Below the pieces are notes generated by a model. That model did not search any database. It was not told the DNA's origin and saw only the letters and a list, made by a program, of their open reading frames with translations. Shown piece after piece: positions 9,361 to 17,286 of a stretch of 64,000 nucleotides of DNA. Source of the stretch: Lacticaseibacillus jixianensis (GTDB lineage: Bacteria; Bacillota; Bacilli; Lactobacillales; Lactobacillaceae); contig NZ_RHOJ01000007.1 of the NCBI RefSeq assembly GCF_003946485.1, positions 53,737-117,736 of the forward strand, read 5' to 3'. How positions within the stretch are numbered: the first letter of the stretch is position 1; the number at the start of each line of letters is the position of its first letter. The position numbers and the translations under genes are program-made.

Positions 9361-10237
9361 AGATCAGCATATCGCAACGCCTAGTCGCACCAAGGAGATC
9401 TTGCAACGACACGGCTTTCGGTTTAAAAAACGCCTGGGGCAAAATTTCCTGACCAATCCGCGGGTGCTGGAGCGCATCGTGCAGGCGGGCGCGGTCAGCG
9501 AAGAAGACGACGTGATCGAGATTGGGCCAGGGATCGGCGCCTTGACCGAGTTTTTGGCTGAAAGTGCGCACCGGGTGCTGGCACTTGAGATCGACCCGCG
9601 GCTCCTCCCAGTCCTGGCGGAAACCATGGCGCCGTACCCGAACGTCGCGGTCGTGGAAGGCGACATTCTGAAGGTAGATTTGCCGTCAATGATTGCCGAG
9701 CACTTTGACGGCGCCCACCGGCTGAAGGTCGTTGCCAACCTGCCGTACTACATCACGACGCCCATTTTGCTGCATTTGATCCAGACGCCGGTGGCGTTTG
9801 CTGGCATTACGGTCATGATGCAGAAGGAAGTCGCCGACCGGCTCACGGCACAGCCGCAAAGCAAGGACTACGGCAGCCTTTCCATTGGTGTGCAGCAGCG
9901 CATGGTCGTCGAAACTGCCTTTACGGTCAGCCGGACCGCCTTCGTCCCGGCCCCGAACGTCGACTCGGCCATCGTGAATCTGACCCGGCGAGCGGTGCCA
10001 CTGGTTGAAGTTAGCGACCAAGCGGCCTTTGATCGGTTGGTGCGGGGAAGTTTTGCGGCCCGCCGCAAGACCCTGTGGAATAACTTGACGAACCTGTTTG
10101 GCAAGGATGATGCGACTAAGGCCAAGCTGACCGCGGCTTTGGCGAGTGTGGCGGTGGCTCCCAGCGCGCGGGCGGAGACGCTGAGCATCCCTCAGTTCGC
10201 GGACTTGGCGGAAGCGTTGAAGGCCAACGGACTGTAA
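9353..10237 (+). CDS. rsmA: 16S rRNA dimethyladenosine transferase
   Basis: A 294-residue KsgA-type enzyme that dimethylates two adjacent adenosines in the 3' end of 16S rRNA as a late ribosome assembly check. The SAM site is visible as IEIGPGIGALTEFL, with the acidic strand VLALEIDPRL, and the NLPY catalytic motif is in VVANLPYYITTPI. RLGQNFLTNP at the N-terminus is the family signature. GAGGAGG precedes the ATG, which lies inside the end of rnmV. No terminator is obvious before the veg promoters. Confidence 0.97.
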   Translation: MPEDQHIATPSRTKEILQRHGFRFKKRLGQNFLTNPRVLERIVQAGAVSEEDDVIEIGPGIGALTEFLAESAHRVLALEIDPRLLPVLAETMAPYPNVAVVEGDILKVDLPSMIAEHFDGAHRLKVVANLPYYITTPILLHLIQTPVAFAGITVMMQKEVADRLTAQPQSKDYGSLSIGVQQRMVVETAFTVSRTAFVPAPNVDSAIVNLTRRAVPLVEVSDQAAFDRLVRGSFAARRKTLWNNLTNLFGKDDATKAKLTAALASVAVAPSARAETLSIPQFADLAEALKANGL

Positions 10238-10282
10238 GGACGAGCCGGATCATCGGTTTATGCGAATTACCCGGATTAACGC

Positions 10283-10339
10283 TTGTCTGGCGCTTAGTGT
10301 AATGGTATAATTGCAAATTTCTTGCAATTGTGCTAAGAT
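10283..10339 (+). promoter_or_regulatory. Two overlapping promoters for veg
   Basis: The first pair is TTGTCT (10283-10288) and TATAAT (10306-10311), spacing 17, with TGG before the -10. The second is TTGCAA (10311-10316) and TAAGAT (10334-10339), also spacing 17, with TGC before the -10. The last base of the first -10 is the first base of the second -35, so the two sites should exclude each other. Confidence 0.75.
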
Positions 10340-10360
10340 GTCCACTAAGGGGTGAAGTGC

Positions 10361-10612
10361 ATGCCAATTACGTTAGCAAGCATCAAGCAGCAACTCGACG
10401 CCAAAATCGGGGAGAATTTAACTGTTGTCGCACAGGCTGGTCGCAAAAAGGTGATCCGTCGTAAAGGAACGCTGAAGGAAACGTACCCGGCAGTTTTCGT
10501 GGTCGCACTCGATCAGAAAGAGAACTCTTTTGAGCGGGTTTCCTACAGCTATGCTGACCTCCTCACCAAATCGATCCAAATTACGTTTGATGACGAAGAG
10601 CAAGCTTCATAA
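10361..10612 (+). CDS. veg: Veg family protein
   Basis: An 83-residue Veg protein, a small highly expressed beta-barrel protein of Firmicutes tied to biofilm regulation and spore outgrowth in Bacillus; its role in non-sporing lactobacilli is unknown. The core KKVIRRKGTLKETYPAVFVV is the conserved part, and ENSFERVSYSYADLLT closes the domain. The ATG at 10361 is chosen because AAGGGGTG lies 6 nt upstream; an in-frame GTG nine bases earlier is inside that site. Position between rsmA and ispE is conserved. It has its own promoters and terminator. Confidence 0.95.
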   Translation: MPITLASIKQQLDAKIGENLTVVAQAGRKKVIRRKGTLKETYPAVFVVALDQKENSFERVSYSYADLLTKSIQITFDDEEQAS

Positions 10613-10622
10613 TAAGCAGATC

Positions 10623-10645
10623 AGCCGCAGTTCGCGGCTTTTTTT
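10623..10645 (+). terminator. Terminator of veg
   Basis: AGCCGC and GCGGCT pair around a 5-nt loop and are followed by a run of Ts. Confidence 0.9.
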
Positions 10646-10703
10646 GTATCAAGGAGCGGCAGCGGGCTTGCCCTCGGCCAGCGGCCTTCTAAGGAGAGTA
10701 TTC

Positions 10704-11210
10704 ATGCTAAAATTTCATGCGGTCAAGGACTCAGCCGATCAGCAGGCAGTGCTGAGCATCTATCAAAGCAACCCGGACTACTTTGCCTTGACGAACCAGC
10801 CGGCGCCGACACTGCAGACGGTCAAAGAAGACCAGGCGGCGCATCCTGGAGATACCAGTGCCGTGCAGAAACATTTTGGGCTCCTCCTCGTTGATTCGGC
10901 AGTTGTAGGGGTACTGGACCGCCTGGAGGGTTATCCTGACCCAGACGTGGTGTACATCGGCCTGTTGATGATCCGGGCCGATCACCAGCGCCGTGGGCTG
11001 GGCCGGCGGACGATTACTGGGCTAGCGGCCCAGTTTCGGCGGCAGGGTTTTCGCCGCATCCGTGTCGCCGTTGCTGATAACAACACCCCCGCCCTGCTGT
11101 TTTGGGAACGGCTCGGGTTTGCGCCAGTCGGTGAAAGTCAGGCCGGGTTCAACGCCGCGGTCCGGCAGCCAGTCACGATTTTAGACCGCGACTTAGCTGC
11201 CGAGGCGTAG
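10704..11210 (+). CDS. GNAT family N-acetyltransferase
   Basis: A 168-residue GNAT enzyme. The acetyl-CoA loop is visible as IRADHQRRGLGRRTITGLAA (Q/R-x-x-G-x-G/A), preceded by VVYIGLLMI as the central strand and followed by RIRVAVADNNTPALLFWERL, the usual C-terminal substrate region. The substrate cannot be inferred. AAGGAGAG precedes the ATG by 6 nt. It lies between veg and ispE, where many relatives have no gene, so it is likely an insertion in the conserved block. Confidence 0.85.
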   Translation: MLKFHAVKDSADQQAVLSIYQSNPDYFALTNQPAPTLQTVKEDQAAHPGDTSAVQKHFGLLLVDSAVVGVLDRLEGYPDPDVVYIGLLMIRADHQRRGLGRRTITGLAAQFRRQGFRRIRVAVADNNTPALLFWERLGFAPVGESQAGFNAAVRQPVTILDRDLAAEA

Positions 11211-11270
11211 GAATTCACGCGAGAAACCGGTATAATTTAACCTAAACAAGGACAGACTGGTGGGTTGATC

Positions 11271-12119
11271 ATGGAACTGATCCAGAAGGCCCCAGCCAAG
11301 ATCAATCTCAGCTTGGACGCGCTTTTCCAGCATCGTGACGGGGCCCACGAATGGGAAATGGTAATGACGTCGGTTGATCTTGCTGACTACGTACGAATTA
11401 AACCGAGCCGCACAATCACGGTTGCGACGGATAGCGGCTTTCTCCCTGAGGATCCGCGTAATTTGGCGTACCAAGCGGCTTATGAACTGCAGCAGGCGGC
11501 TGGCGTGACCCAGGGGGCCACGATCCATTTGGAAAAGCACATTCCCGTTGCTGCGGGGTTAGGCGGTGGTTCGTCTGATGCCGCTGCCGTGCTGCGCGGG
11601 TTAAATGAGCTCTGGGGGCTGAACTGGCCGCTTGAACGATTAGCGAAGGTCGGGCTAGCGGTTGATTCGGATGTGCCTTATTGTGTGTATTCGCAAACGG
11701 CACTGGTCCAGGGCCGCGGGGAGATCGTCACGCCGCTGCGCCGCAGGCCGGACTGCTGGGTGGTGCTGGCAAAACCCAGCATTTCGGTTTCGACCTCCAG
11801 CATCCTGCGTGCGATCGATTACCATCAGGACATGCCCCGGCCAGATACGGCCAAAGTCGTTCAGGGGATCAAAGCCGGGGATTTTGACCTCATGGCGGCG
11901 GGGATGGCCAACTCACTGGAATCCGTCACGGCCGCCCGCCACCCTGAGATCCTGGCTCTGCAGCAGCGCTTTGTCCGTTACGGCGCGGCAGTGGCGCAAA
12001 TGTCGGGGAGCGGTCCCACCGTTTTTGGATTGTGCCGCAAGCGCAGTCGTGCCCACCGGATCTATAACAGTATGAAGGGCTTTTGCCGGGAGGTCTACCT
12101 GGTGCGGCCGCTCCAGTAA
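11271..12119 (+). CDS. ispE: 4-diphosphocytidyl-2-C-methyl-D-erythritol kinase
   Basis: A 282-residue GHMP kinase. KAPAKINLSLD is the N-terminal signature, PVAAGLGGGSSDAAAVLRGL is the ATP loop, and AQMSGSGPTVFGL is the C-terminal GHMP motif. It phosphorylates CDP-methylerythritol in the MEP isoprenoid pathway. Many lactobacilli use mevalonate instead yet keep this veg-linked ispE copy, so its real substrate here is uncertain. The ATG at 11271 has GGTGGG 6 nt upstream; an in-frame TTG six bases earlier is less likely. TATAAT at 11231 is a probable -10. Confidence 0.92.
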   Translation: MELIQKAPAKINLSLDALFQHRDGAHEWEMVMTSVDLADYVRIKPSRTITVATDSGFLPEDPRNLAYQAAYELQQAAGVTQGATIHLEKHIPVAAGLGGGSSDAAAVLRGLNELWGLNWPLERLAKVGLAVDSDVPYCVYSQTALVQGRGEIVTPLRRRPDCWVVLAKPSISVSTSSILRAIDYHQDMPRPDTAKVVQGIKAGDFDLMAAGMANSLESVTAARHPEILALQQRFVRYGAAVAQMSGSGPTVFGLCRKRSRAHRIYNSMKGFCREVYLVRPLQ

Positions 12120-12419
12120 GACGGTCAGGGGCCGCCTTTTTTATCGGGTGCAGAGCGGTTGCGCACTAGGGGGACAGCTAGCCGCTGCGAATGTCCTTGG
12201 CCGCGTTGTGCGCGCCCAGCTGATCATCGGCCGAGGCCGATTCGCGGCGGATCACGTCTCAACAAGCCTTGCCAGCGGGGACGCACCGGCCGGTGGTAAT
12301 GCGTAATCACCCCCGATAAACGCCGGTGCGACGCGGGTTCAATTGACTTTAAAGAGGGGGAAGGCGACAATGTGGGCGGACGGGCGGATCCGTTAGGCCG
12401 CCGTACGGGAGGAATTAGG
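12120..12419 (+). other. Structured GC-rich leader of the CDF exporter gene
   Basis: A 300-bp gap without a gene. A T run at 12136-12142 follows a weak GCGGCC/GGCCGC stem that may end the ispE transcript. Downstream several stems are possible: AGCGGTT with AGCCGCT, CTTGGCCG with CGGCCGAG, and the clearest, CGCACCGGC (12280s) with GCCGGTGCG (12320s), which encloses GGTGGT pairing with ATCACC. The layout suggests a regulatory RNA leader. It does not clearly match a known riboswitch by eye. Confidence 0.4.
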
Positions 12420-13298
12420 ATGACACAACCGAAACCGAATCATGCATTTCGCTGGGGGATTCTCCTCAACTCGCTTTACATCGTCGCCGAAGTCGCGTTT
12501 GGCGTGATGGTGGGCTCCATCGCGCTGGTCGCCGATGCCTTGCACAACTTAAGTGATGTCTTGGGGCTGGGGATCGCCTGGTTCGCCAGCTGGCTGACTA
12601 GGCTCAAACCGACGGCGCAGCGAACATACGGCTACAAGGGGTCCTCGATCCTTGCGGCCCTGATCAACGCGGTTTTTCTGCTGATCGCGATGGGCGCGAT
12701 CATCGTCGAGGCCGTGCAGCGGCTGGCGACGCCTGAGCCAACCAAAGGCGGCATCGTGATGCTGGTGGCGGGCCTGGGCATTATCGTCAATGGTGCCACG
12801 GCGATGATGTTTCACGCCGGTCAGCAGCATGATCTCAATATCCGCGGGGCCTTTCTGCACATGGCCGCGGACGCCGGGGTCTCCTTGGGCGTTGTGATCG
12901 CCGGCGGCATATACCTGCTCACCGGCTGGGAATGGCTGGATCCGGTGGTGTCCATCTTGGTTGCGCTGGCCGTTCTTGGCGGGACCTGGGGCTTGCTGAA
13001 GGATGCGGTCAACCTGGCGATGGCGGCGGTTCCCAAGGCCATCGACACCCAGAAGGTGCACGCCTTGATCAATGCCTACCCCACGGTGGCCGGCTGCCAC
13101 GACCTGCACATCTGGGCGCTGAGCACGACAGACGTGGCCTTGACGGTGCACATTACCCGCAAGACCGACGTGAACAACGATCAGTTTCTCGAGCAACTCG
13201 GCTGCGAACTGCGCCGCCGCTTTGGCGTGGCTCACGTCACGATCCAAGTTGAATACGGCGACTACCTGCCGCTGCAATCCAGCGACAATCCGTATTAG
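12420..13298 (+). CDS. Cation diffusion facilitator (CzcD-like, zinc/cadmium type) exporter
   Basis: A 292-residue CDF protein with six membrane helices and a C-terminal cytosolic domain. Metal-site residues are D39 and H42-x3-D46 in VADALHNLSDV of helix 2, and H147-x3-D151 in LHMAADAGVS of helix 5; HxxxD sites are typical of zinc, cadmium or cobalt exporters, while manganese exporters carry DxxxD. The C-terminal part VAGCHDLHIWALS is the usual dimerisation domain. It uses the proton gradient to push metal out of the cell. GGGAGG lies 7 nt before the ATG. The FNR-like regulator follows 115 bp downstream. FNR-like proteins of Lactococcus have been tied to zinc handling, which makes the pairing meaningful. 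Confidence 0.92.
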   Translation: MTQPKPNHAFRWGILLNSLYIVAEVAFGVMVGSIALVADALHNLSDVLGLGIAWFASWLTRLKPTAQRTYGYKGSSILAALINAVFLLIAMGAIIVEAVQRLATPEPTKGGIVMLVAGLGIIVNGATAMMFHAGQQHDLNIRGAFLHMAADAGVSLGVVIAGGIYLLTGWEWLDPVVSILVALAVLGGTWGLLKDAVNLAMAAVPKAIDTQKVHALINAYPTVAGCHDLHIWALSTTDVALTVHITRKTDVNNDQFLEQLGCELRRRFGVAHVTIQVEYGDYLPLQSSDNPY

Positions 13299-13324
13299 TT
13301 GAGGCACCAAAATCAATTGGCCGG

Positions 13325-13340
13325 CTTGATCTAAATCAAG
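13325..13340. promoter_or_regulatory. FNR/FLP box upstream of flp
   Basis: The 16-bp palindrome CTTGATCTAAATCAAG holds TTGAT, four bases, ATCAA, the canonical FNR operator. It lies 73 bp before the start of the FNR-like gene and 26 bp after the CDF stop, so autoregulation is the simplest reading. Confidence 0.85.
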
Positions 13341-13413
13341 TTAATAACTGTGCGCGGCGCGTAAGCTGATAGGTGAGCAAGCTAGTTGCGATGGCTCGCA
13401 GGGAGGAATCATC

Positions 13414-14088
13414 ATGCATCAACACGAAGCAGAGGATTGTGTGCGGCTGGTCCCCATTTTTCAAACGCTGGGCGAGGCCGATATTGCCGCGATCGCGCAG
13501 TTGGTCCGAGACCATCAGCTAAAGGCGGGCGAGTTCCTGTTCACTGAGGGCACCGCCGCCGATCGTCTTTACATCCTGGCCCACGGTCAGGCAAAGATCA
13601 CGCAAAGCACGGCAGCCGGCCGCGAGCAGCTGTTGCGGGTGCTGGGGCCCGGGGATTTCGACGGGGAAGGGGTGCTGTTTACCAAGGGTGAGCACACCAC
13701 GACCAGCACGGCTTTGACCCCGCTGAGCGTCTGCACGATCAGTCAGCAGGATTTTCAGGCGCTTCTCAAAAGCACCCCTGCGCTGGCCCTAAACGTGCTC
13801 AACGCGCTTGGCCAGCGGGTCGTGGCCCTGGAGGCGCAGACCACCGCGCAGGCGGTGGCCAGCGTGGGTGAGCGGCTGGCTAATTACCTCGTCGAGACGT
13901 CGGCGGCGCTCGGCCAAACGAGCTTTGAGCTGCCTTTGAAGAAAAAGGACTTGGCCCAGTACCTTGGCACGACCCCGGAAACAATCAGTCGTAAGCTGGC
14001 ACACTTCGCGGCAGCCGGCTTGATCAAGCAAAGCGGCCGTCAGCACATCGAGGTGATCGATGCAGACGGGCTGACGCTTGAAGCGTAG
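13414..14088 (+). CDS. flp: FNR-like transcription regulator FLP (Crp/Fnr family, thiol redox type)
   Basis: A 224-residue Crp/Fnr protein: cyclic-nucleotide-like beta barrel (residues 15-120), long dimer helix (120-165) and winged HTH (172-222). The recognition helix TTPETISRKL has E189, S192 and R193, the residues FNR uses to read TTGAT, and a perfect TTGAT-N4-ATCAA lies in its own upstream region. It has exactly two cysteines, C9 and C107; the L. casei FLP senses oxidation through an N-terminal and a mid-protein cysteine with nearly the same spacing. The FNR iron-sulfur cysteine cluster is absent. GGGAGG precedes the ATG. Structured element A follows its stop. Confidence 0.88.
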   Translation: MHQHEAEDCVRLVPIFQTLGEADIAAIAQLVRDHQLKAGEFLFTEGTAADRLYILAHGQAKITQSTAAGREQLLRVLGPGDFDGEGVLFTKGEHTTTSTALTPLSVCTISQQDFQALLKSTPALALNVLNALGQRVVALEAQTTAQAVASVGERLANYLVETSAALGQTSFELPLKKKDLAQYLGTTPETISRKLAHFAAAGLIKQSGRQHIEVIDADGLTLEA

Positions 14089-14093
14089 CAAAG

Positions 14094-14213
14094 GTCGCTA
14101 CATAAAGCGGTTTTCGCCCAAAGCGCAAGCGCCTCTACAGTGCGATTCGGTTTTAGGATCGCACTGTAGAGGCGCTTATTTACGTGGCGTTGCTTTATGA
14201 AACGCGACTAGGG
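14094..14213. repeat. Dispersed structured element, copy A
   Basis: A perfect 20-bp stem (14127-14146 with 14158-14177) surrounds an 11-nt loop. It is flanked on the left by AAGCGGTTTT and GCCCAAA and on the right by GGCGTTGC and GCGACTAGGG, boxes shared with the copies near 35381 and 59862. In this copy the ends also pair: GTCGC with GCGAC and CATAAAGC with GCTTTATG, which would close the whole unit. It lies between two convergent genes and may terminate both, but there is no T run directly after the stem. Confidence 0.8.
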
Positions 14214-14230
14214 AGTTATCGCTTACTCAC

Positions 14231-14764
14231 CTAGAATTCGCGGTAATAGTAAATGTCGGTGTCGCCTTGCTGCGAGGTGAAGCGGTAATCGTTGGTATTC
14301 AGCCCGCCAATGTGAAACCCGCTGGCGAGGTAGAACCGGTTAGCCCCGAGGTTCGAGCCTTGAGCGATCGTGCAAAGCCCGCGCAGCCCCCGCTGTTCGG
14401 CGATCGGCCCGGCGACTTCCAGTAATTGCTTGGCGACCCCGTGCCGCCGGTACTGGGAATTGACTTTCAGGTCGGCGAGGTACAGATAGTGATTGTAATG
14501 GAAATCATCCTCGAAGGTCGCCAGGCCGATGCACTGCTGGCCGGCGAAGGCACCTAAGGCAAAGCCAGCGGCGTCGATGGCGGCCAGCTGATAGTCTTCT
14601 TCGGGAAAGGTTTGCTGCGAAGAGGCGGGGTCCAGCTGCTCGCGGTGGTGCCAGCCGGTATTGTCGTACGAGACGATCAGGTGGCCGAAGCGGGTGAACG
14701 GCTGGTTTGGGAGCCTCAGCGCCGCTTCGTTGACCTGGGTGATGCGCGTGATCGTGATTGTCAT
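14231..14764 (-). CDS. GNAT acetyltransferase related to streptothricin acetyltransferases
   Basis: About 177 residues. The CoA-binding segment is LADLKVNSQYRRHGVAKQLL, with a downstream GLCTIAQGSNLGANRFYLAS and FHIGGLNTNDYRF end that resembles the SatA/Sat4 group, which acetylates the beta-lysine of streptothricin. Whether it confers resistance cannot be told, since many chromosomal relatives act on unknown amines. GGAGG lies 6 nt before the ATG at 14764; a further in-frame ATG four codons upstream overlaps that site and is less likely. It is transcribed leftward, 54 bp after fetB. Confidence 0.8.
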   Translation of the reverse strand: MTITITRITQVNEAALRLPNQPFTRFGHLIVSYDNTGWHHREQLDPASSQQTFPEEDYQLAAIDAAGFALGAFAGQQCIGLATFEDDFHYNHYLYLADLKVNSQYRRHGVAKQLLEVAGPIAEQRGLRGLCTIAQGSNLGANRFYLASGFHIGGLNTNDYRFTSQQGDTDIYYYREF

Positions 14765-14818
14765 GATGTCCTCCATTGGCGCCTAGCGCTGCGGCGCGTC
14801 TTTTCGTTAAGTCGTAGG

Positions 14819-15577
14819 TCAGCGCAGCTGCAGGTCGGCGTTGAAGAACTGCGGGTAGGCGCGGTAGCAGGCGATCACGCTGGCAAGACTGGTGGCGGCC
14901 AGCAGCATAAAGGTGACCATGATCTGGTACATGATGGCCTTGGTCGGATCGATGCCGGCAAAAATCAGCCCGGACATCATCCCAGGCAGGCTGACCAGGC
15001 CCACTGTTTTGGCCGAATCGATGGTCGGCGCCATCCCGGTTTTAATTGCGGCGCGCACGATCTCTGCGGTGGCCTGCTTGGCGTCGGCCCCCAGTGCAAG
15101 CCGCTCCAAGACAGCCTGGCGCTGGTCGTGAAAGGTCGCGTTTAAGTTGCGGTAACACAGGCCGATGGCGACCATCGCGTTGGAGGCGATCATGCCAGAG
15201 ATCGGGACGATCTGGCTGGGCGTGAACTTGACTGCGTGGGCCAAGACCAGCAGGGCGATGGTGGTGACGGTGGCGGCGCTGATGGCGAGCAGCGAGATCG
15301 CGTAGGCGTGGGGAATCCCGTTGGCCCGCCCCCGGGCGTTCCAGGCGGCGTTGAGGATGATAACGGCGACCATCAGCAGGGTCAGGGGGGCGCGGTCGAC
15401 CTTGATGATGTAAGTCAGGACGTACCCAACGACGGTCAGCTGAATCACGGCCCGCAGGACGCCGGTGATCAGGTCCTTCTCCATGCCGATGTGCTCTTTG
15501 AAGTTGACCAGTAAGGCGATGATGACCAGCACGACGGCAAAGGCGAGGGCGGTGGGACTGACGATTAGATTATTCAT
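14819..15577 (-). CDS. fetB: FetB-type ABC transporter permease (UPF0014)
   Basis: A 252-residue membrane protein with about seven helices, of the FetB/YbbM family. IILNAAWNARGRANGIPHAY, IVPISGMIASNAMVAIGLCY and GLVSLPGMMSGLIFAGIDPT are the signature segments. In E. coli the FetAB pair exports iron and protects against peroxide. The gene overlaps the end of the ATPase gene by 8 bp, so the transporter is made as a coupled pair. GGAGG lies 7 nt before the ATG. Confidence 0.9.
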   Translation of the reverse strand: MNNLIVSPTALAFAVVLVIIALLVNFKEHIGMEKDLITGVLRAVIQLTVVGYVLTYIIKVDRAPLTLLMVAVIILNAAWNARGRANGIPHAYAISLLAISAATVTTIALLVLAHAVKFTPSQIVPISGMIASNAMVAIGLCYRNLNATFHDQRQAVLERLALGADAKQATAEIVRAAIKTGMAPTIDSAKTVGLVSLPGMMSGLIFAGIDPTKAIMYQIMVTFMLLAATSLASVIACYRAYPQFFNADLQLR

Positions 15578-16217
15578 GTTCTGCCTCCATTCTGCCGCCG
15601 GTGATGGTGATCAGCCGGTGGGCGACGGCAATTTCCCCTTCATCATGGGTGACTGCCAGTACGGTGAGCCCATCGTGCTGATTCTTTGATTCGATCAGCC
15701 GGTGGACAATTTCCTTTGTCGCGCTATCCAGCCCGGTGGTGACTTCATCCAGCAAAAGGACGTCAGGCGTAAAAAGGAGGTTCCGGATCAGCGCCACGCG
15801 CTGCTTTTCGCCGCCGGACAGTTCGGTGATCGGCTTGTCCAGCATGCTCTCTGGAAGGTCGACTTCCGCCAGCGCCTGCATGGCCTGCGTTGGATCGAAG
15901 GGGCGATCGCGCAGGCTGAAGGGAAAGGCGAGGTTATCGCGAACGGTGTCGCCGAACAAGCTCGGTTGTTGAAAGCAGTACGAGACCTGACGGCGATAGG
16001 CGACCTTGGCGTAGCTCCCCTGCGGCTGGTCGCGATAGGTGATCGTCCCGCTGGTCGGCGTCAGCAGTGTCGCAATCAGGCGGAGCAGCGTGCTTTTGCC
16101 TGAGCCTGAGGGCCCGGAGAAGGTCACGTATTCGCCTTCCTCGACGGTGAAACTGATATCAGTGAGGATCGCACGTTCCGGCGTTTTGAAGCCGACGTGG
16201 TCAAGTTGAAAAAGCAT
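15570..16217 (-). CDS. fetA: FetA-type ABC transporter ATP-binding protein
   Basis: A 215-residue ABC ATPase: Walker A SGPSGSGKSTLLRL, Q-loop YCFQQPSLFG, signature TELSGGEKQRVALIRNL, Walker B DVLLLDEVTTGLD and the switch histidine in VLAVTHDEG. It energises the FetB permease encoded immediately downstream with an 8-bp overlap. AAAGGACG lies about 9 nt before the ATG. Its upstream region is shared with the divergent purR gene. Iron export is inferred from the pair with FetB. Confidence 0.9.
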   Translation of the reverse strand: MLFQLDHVGFKTPERAILTDISFTVEEGEYVTFSGPSGSGKSTLLRLIATLLTPTSGTITYRDQPQGSYAKVAYRRQVSYCFQQPSLFGDTVRDNLAFPFSLRDRPFDPTQAMQALAEVDLPESMLDKPITELSGGEKQRVALIRNLLFTPDVLLLDEVTTGLDSATKEIVHRLIESKNQHDGLTVLAVTHDEGEIAVAHRLITITGGRMEAEHE

Positions 16218-16299
16218 TCACTCACGTCCTTTCTATCTGATAACCATTCTAATCTAATTAAGGTGGCAGTGTCACTAAATTCTATTCGAGATTGGTTAT

Positions 16300-16416
16300 T
16301 TCGGAAATTTGGCGAACGTTCGGCATATTTTTACAAAAAGTCTAGGAATATGACCTGAAATCCCATATAATATTGGAGATTGGTACCAAATTCGGTGCAA
16401 TAATCCAAATATTCGG
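16300..16416. promoter_or_regulatory. purR promoter region with four PurBox-like cores
   Basis: TATAAT at 16366-16371 is the -10; the -35 position (TAGGAA) is poor. The PurBox core CCGAA occurs four times on the minus strand, at 16300-16304, 16319-16323, 16391-16395 and 16412-16416, each set in A/T-rich flanks resembling AWWWCCGAACWWT. One pair lies about 55-75 bp upstream of the start point and one pair downstream of the -10. This fits binding by PurR itself, activating or repressing its own gene. Confidence 0.55.
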
Positions 16417-16434
16417 AGTTTAAGGAGATAACCT

Positions 16435-17286
16435 ATGACAAAAGTTCGGCGTAGCGACCGGTTGATCGACATGACCCGGTACCTATTGGAGCGGCCTCAC
16501 ACATTGGTGCCGCTGACTTATTTCTCGAAGCGGTATGATTCCGCCAAGTCCTCCATTTCTGAGGACTTGGCGATCGTGCGGCGGGTGTTTGCGACTCGCC
16601 AAACTGGGATCTTGGAAACTGTTCCTGGCGCAGCGGGCGGCGTCCGCTTCATCCCAACCATCGGCGAGGCCGAGGCCGAGGCGTTTCTCACGGAAATGGC
16701 GCATCGCCTTTCCGAAACCGACCGGCTGCTGCCGGGCGGGTACGTCTACCTGTCCGACTTGCTTGGAACGCCAGACGTTCTGCGGCAGATCGGCCGGCTG
16801 ATCGCCACGCAGTACTTGGATGCAAAAGTTGATGCTGTGATGACCGTCGCCACTAAGGGTATCCCGATCGCCCAAAGCGTGAGTCAGTACCTGGACGTCC
16901 CGTTCGTGATCGTGCGCCGCGACAGCAAGATCACGGAAGGCTCGACGGTGTCCGTCAATTACGTGTCTGCCAGCTCTGCCCGCATTGAGAAAATGGAGTT
17001 GTCCAAGCGCAGTCTCCCAGCCGGCTCCCGCGTTTTGATCGTCGATGACTTCATGAAGGGCGGCGGCACAGTCAACGGGATGCGGAGCTTGATCAAGGAG
17101 TTCGACGCCGAGCTGATCGGCATCTCCGTGTTTGCGGAAGGCAACTTTTCCGGTGACCGCATGGTGACTGACTACACCAGCTTGATCCGCGTCGATGAGG
17201 TGGACACCAAGGCCAACACGCTGCACGCCATTGCAGGGAATTACCTCGTTCAAAATCAAGACCGCCTACACGCACTGAGCAAATGA
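16435..17286 (+). CDS. purR: Purine operon regulator PurR
   Basis: A 283-residue protein with a winged HTH at residues 1-75 (KVRRSDRLIDMTRYLLERPH) and a phosphoribosyltransferase-like domain. The PRPP loop is VLIVDDFMKGGGTVNGM. In Bacillus PurR represses and in Lactococcus it activates purine genes, with PRPP as the signal. AAGGAGAT precedes the ATG. Repeated CCGAA cores in its upstream region suggest autoregulation. Its stop overlaps the VanZ-RDD gene by 4 bp. The prs gene, which makes PRPP, is 3 kb downstream. Confidence 0.96.
   Translation: MTKVRRSDRLIDMTRYLLERPHTLVPLTYFSKRYDSAKSSISEDLAIVRRVFATRQTGILETVPGAAGGVRFIPTIGEAEAEAFLTEMAHRLSETDRLLPGGYVYLSDLLGTPDVLRQIGRLIATQYLDAKVDAVMTVATKGIPIAQSVSQYLDVPFVIVRRDSKITEGSTVSVNYVSASSARIEKMELSKRSLPAGSRVLIVDDFMKGGGTVNGMRSLIKEFDAELIGISVFAEGNFSGDRMVTDYTSLIRVDEVDTKANTLHAIAGNYLVQNQDRLHALSK

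Noticed and set aside
12150..12280. Segments like the yybP-ykoY manganese riboswitch (AGGGGGACAGC and CAACAAGCC) in the CDF leader.
   Set aside because: The conserved loops do not match fully, the helices could not be drawn in the right order, and the exporter has zinc-type HxxxD sites.
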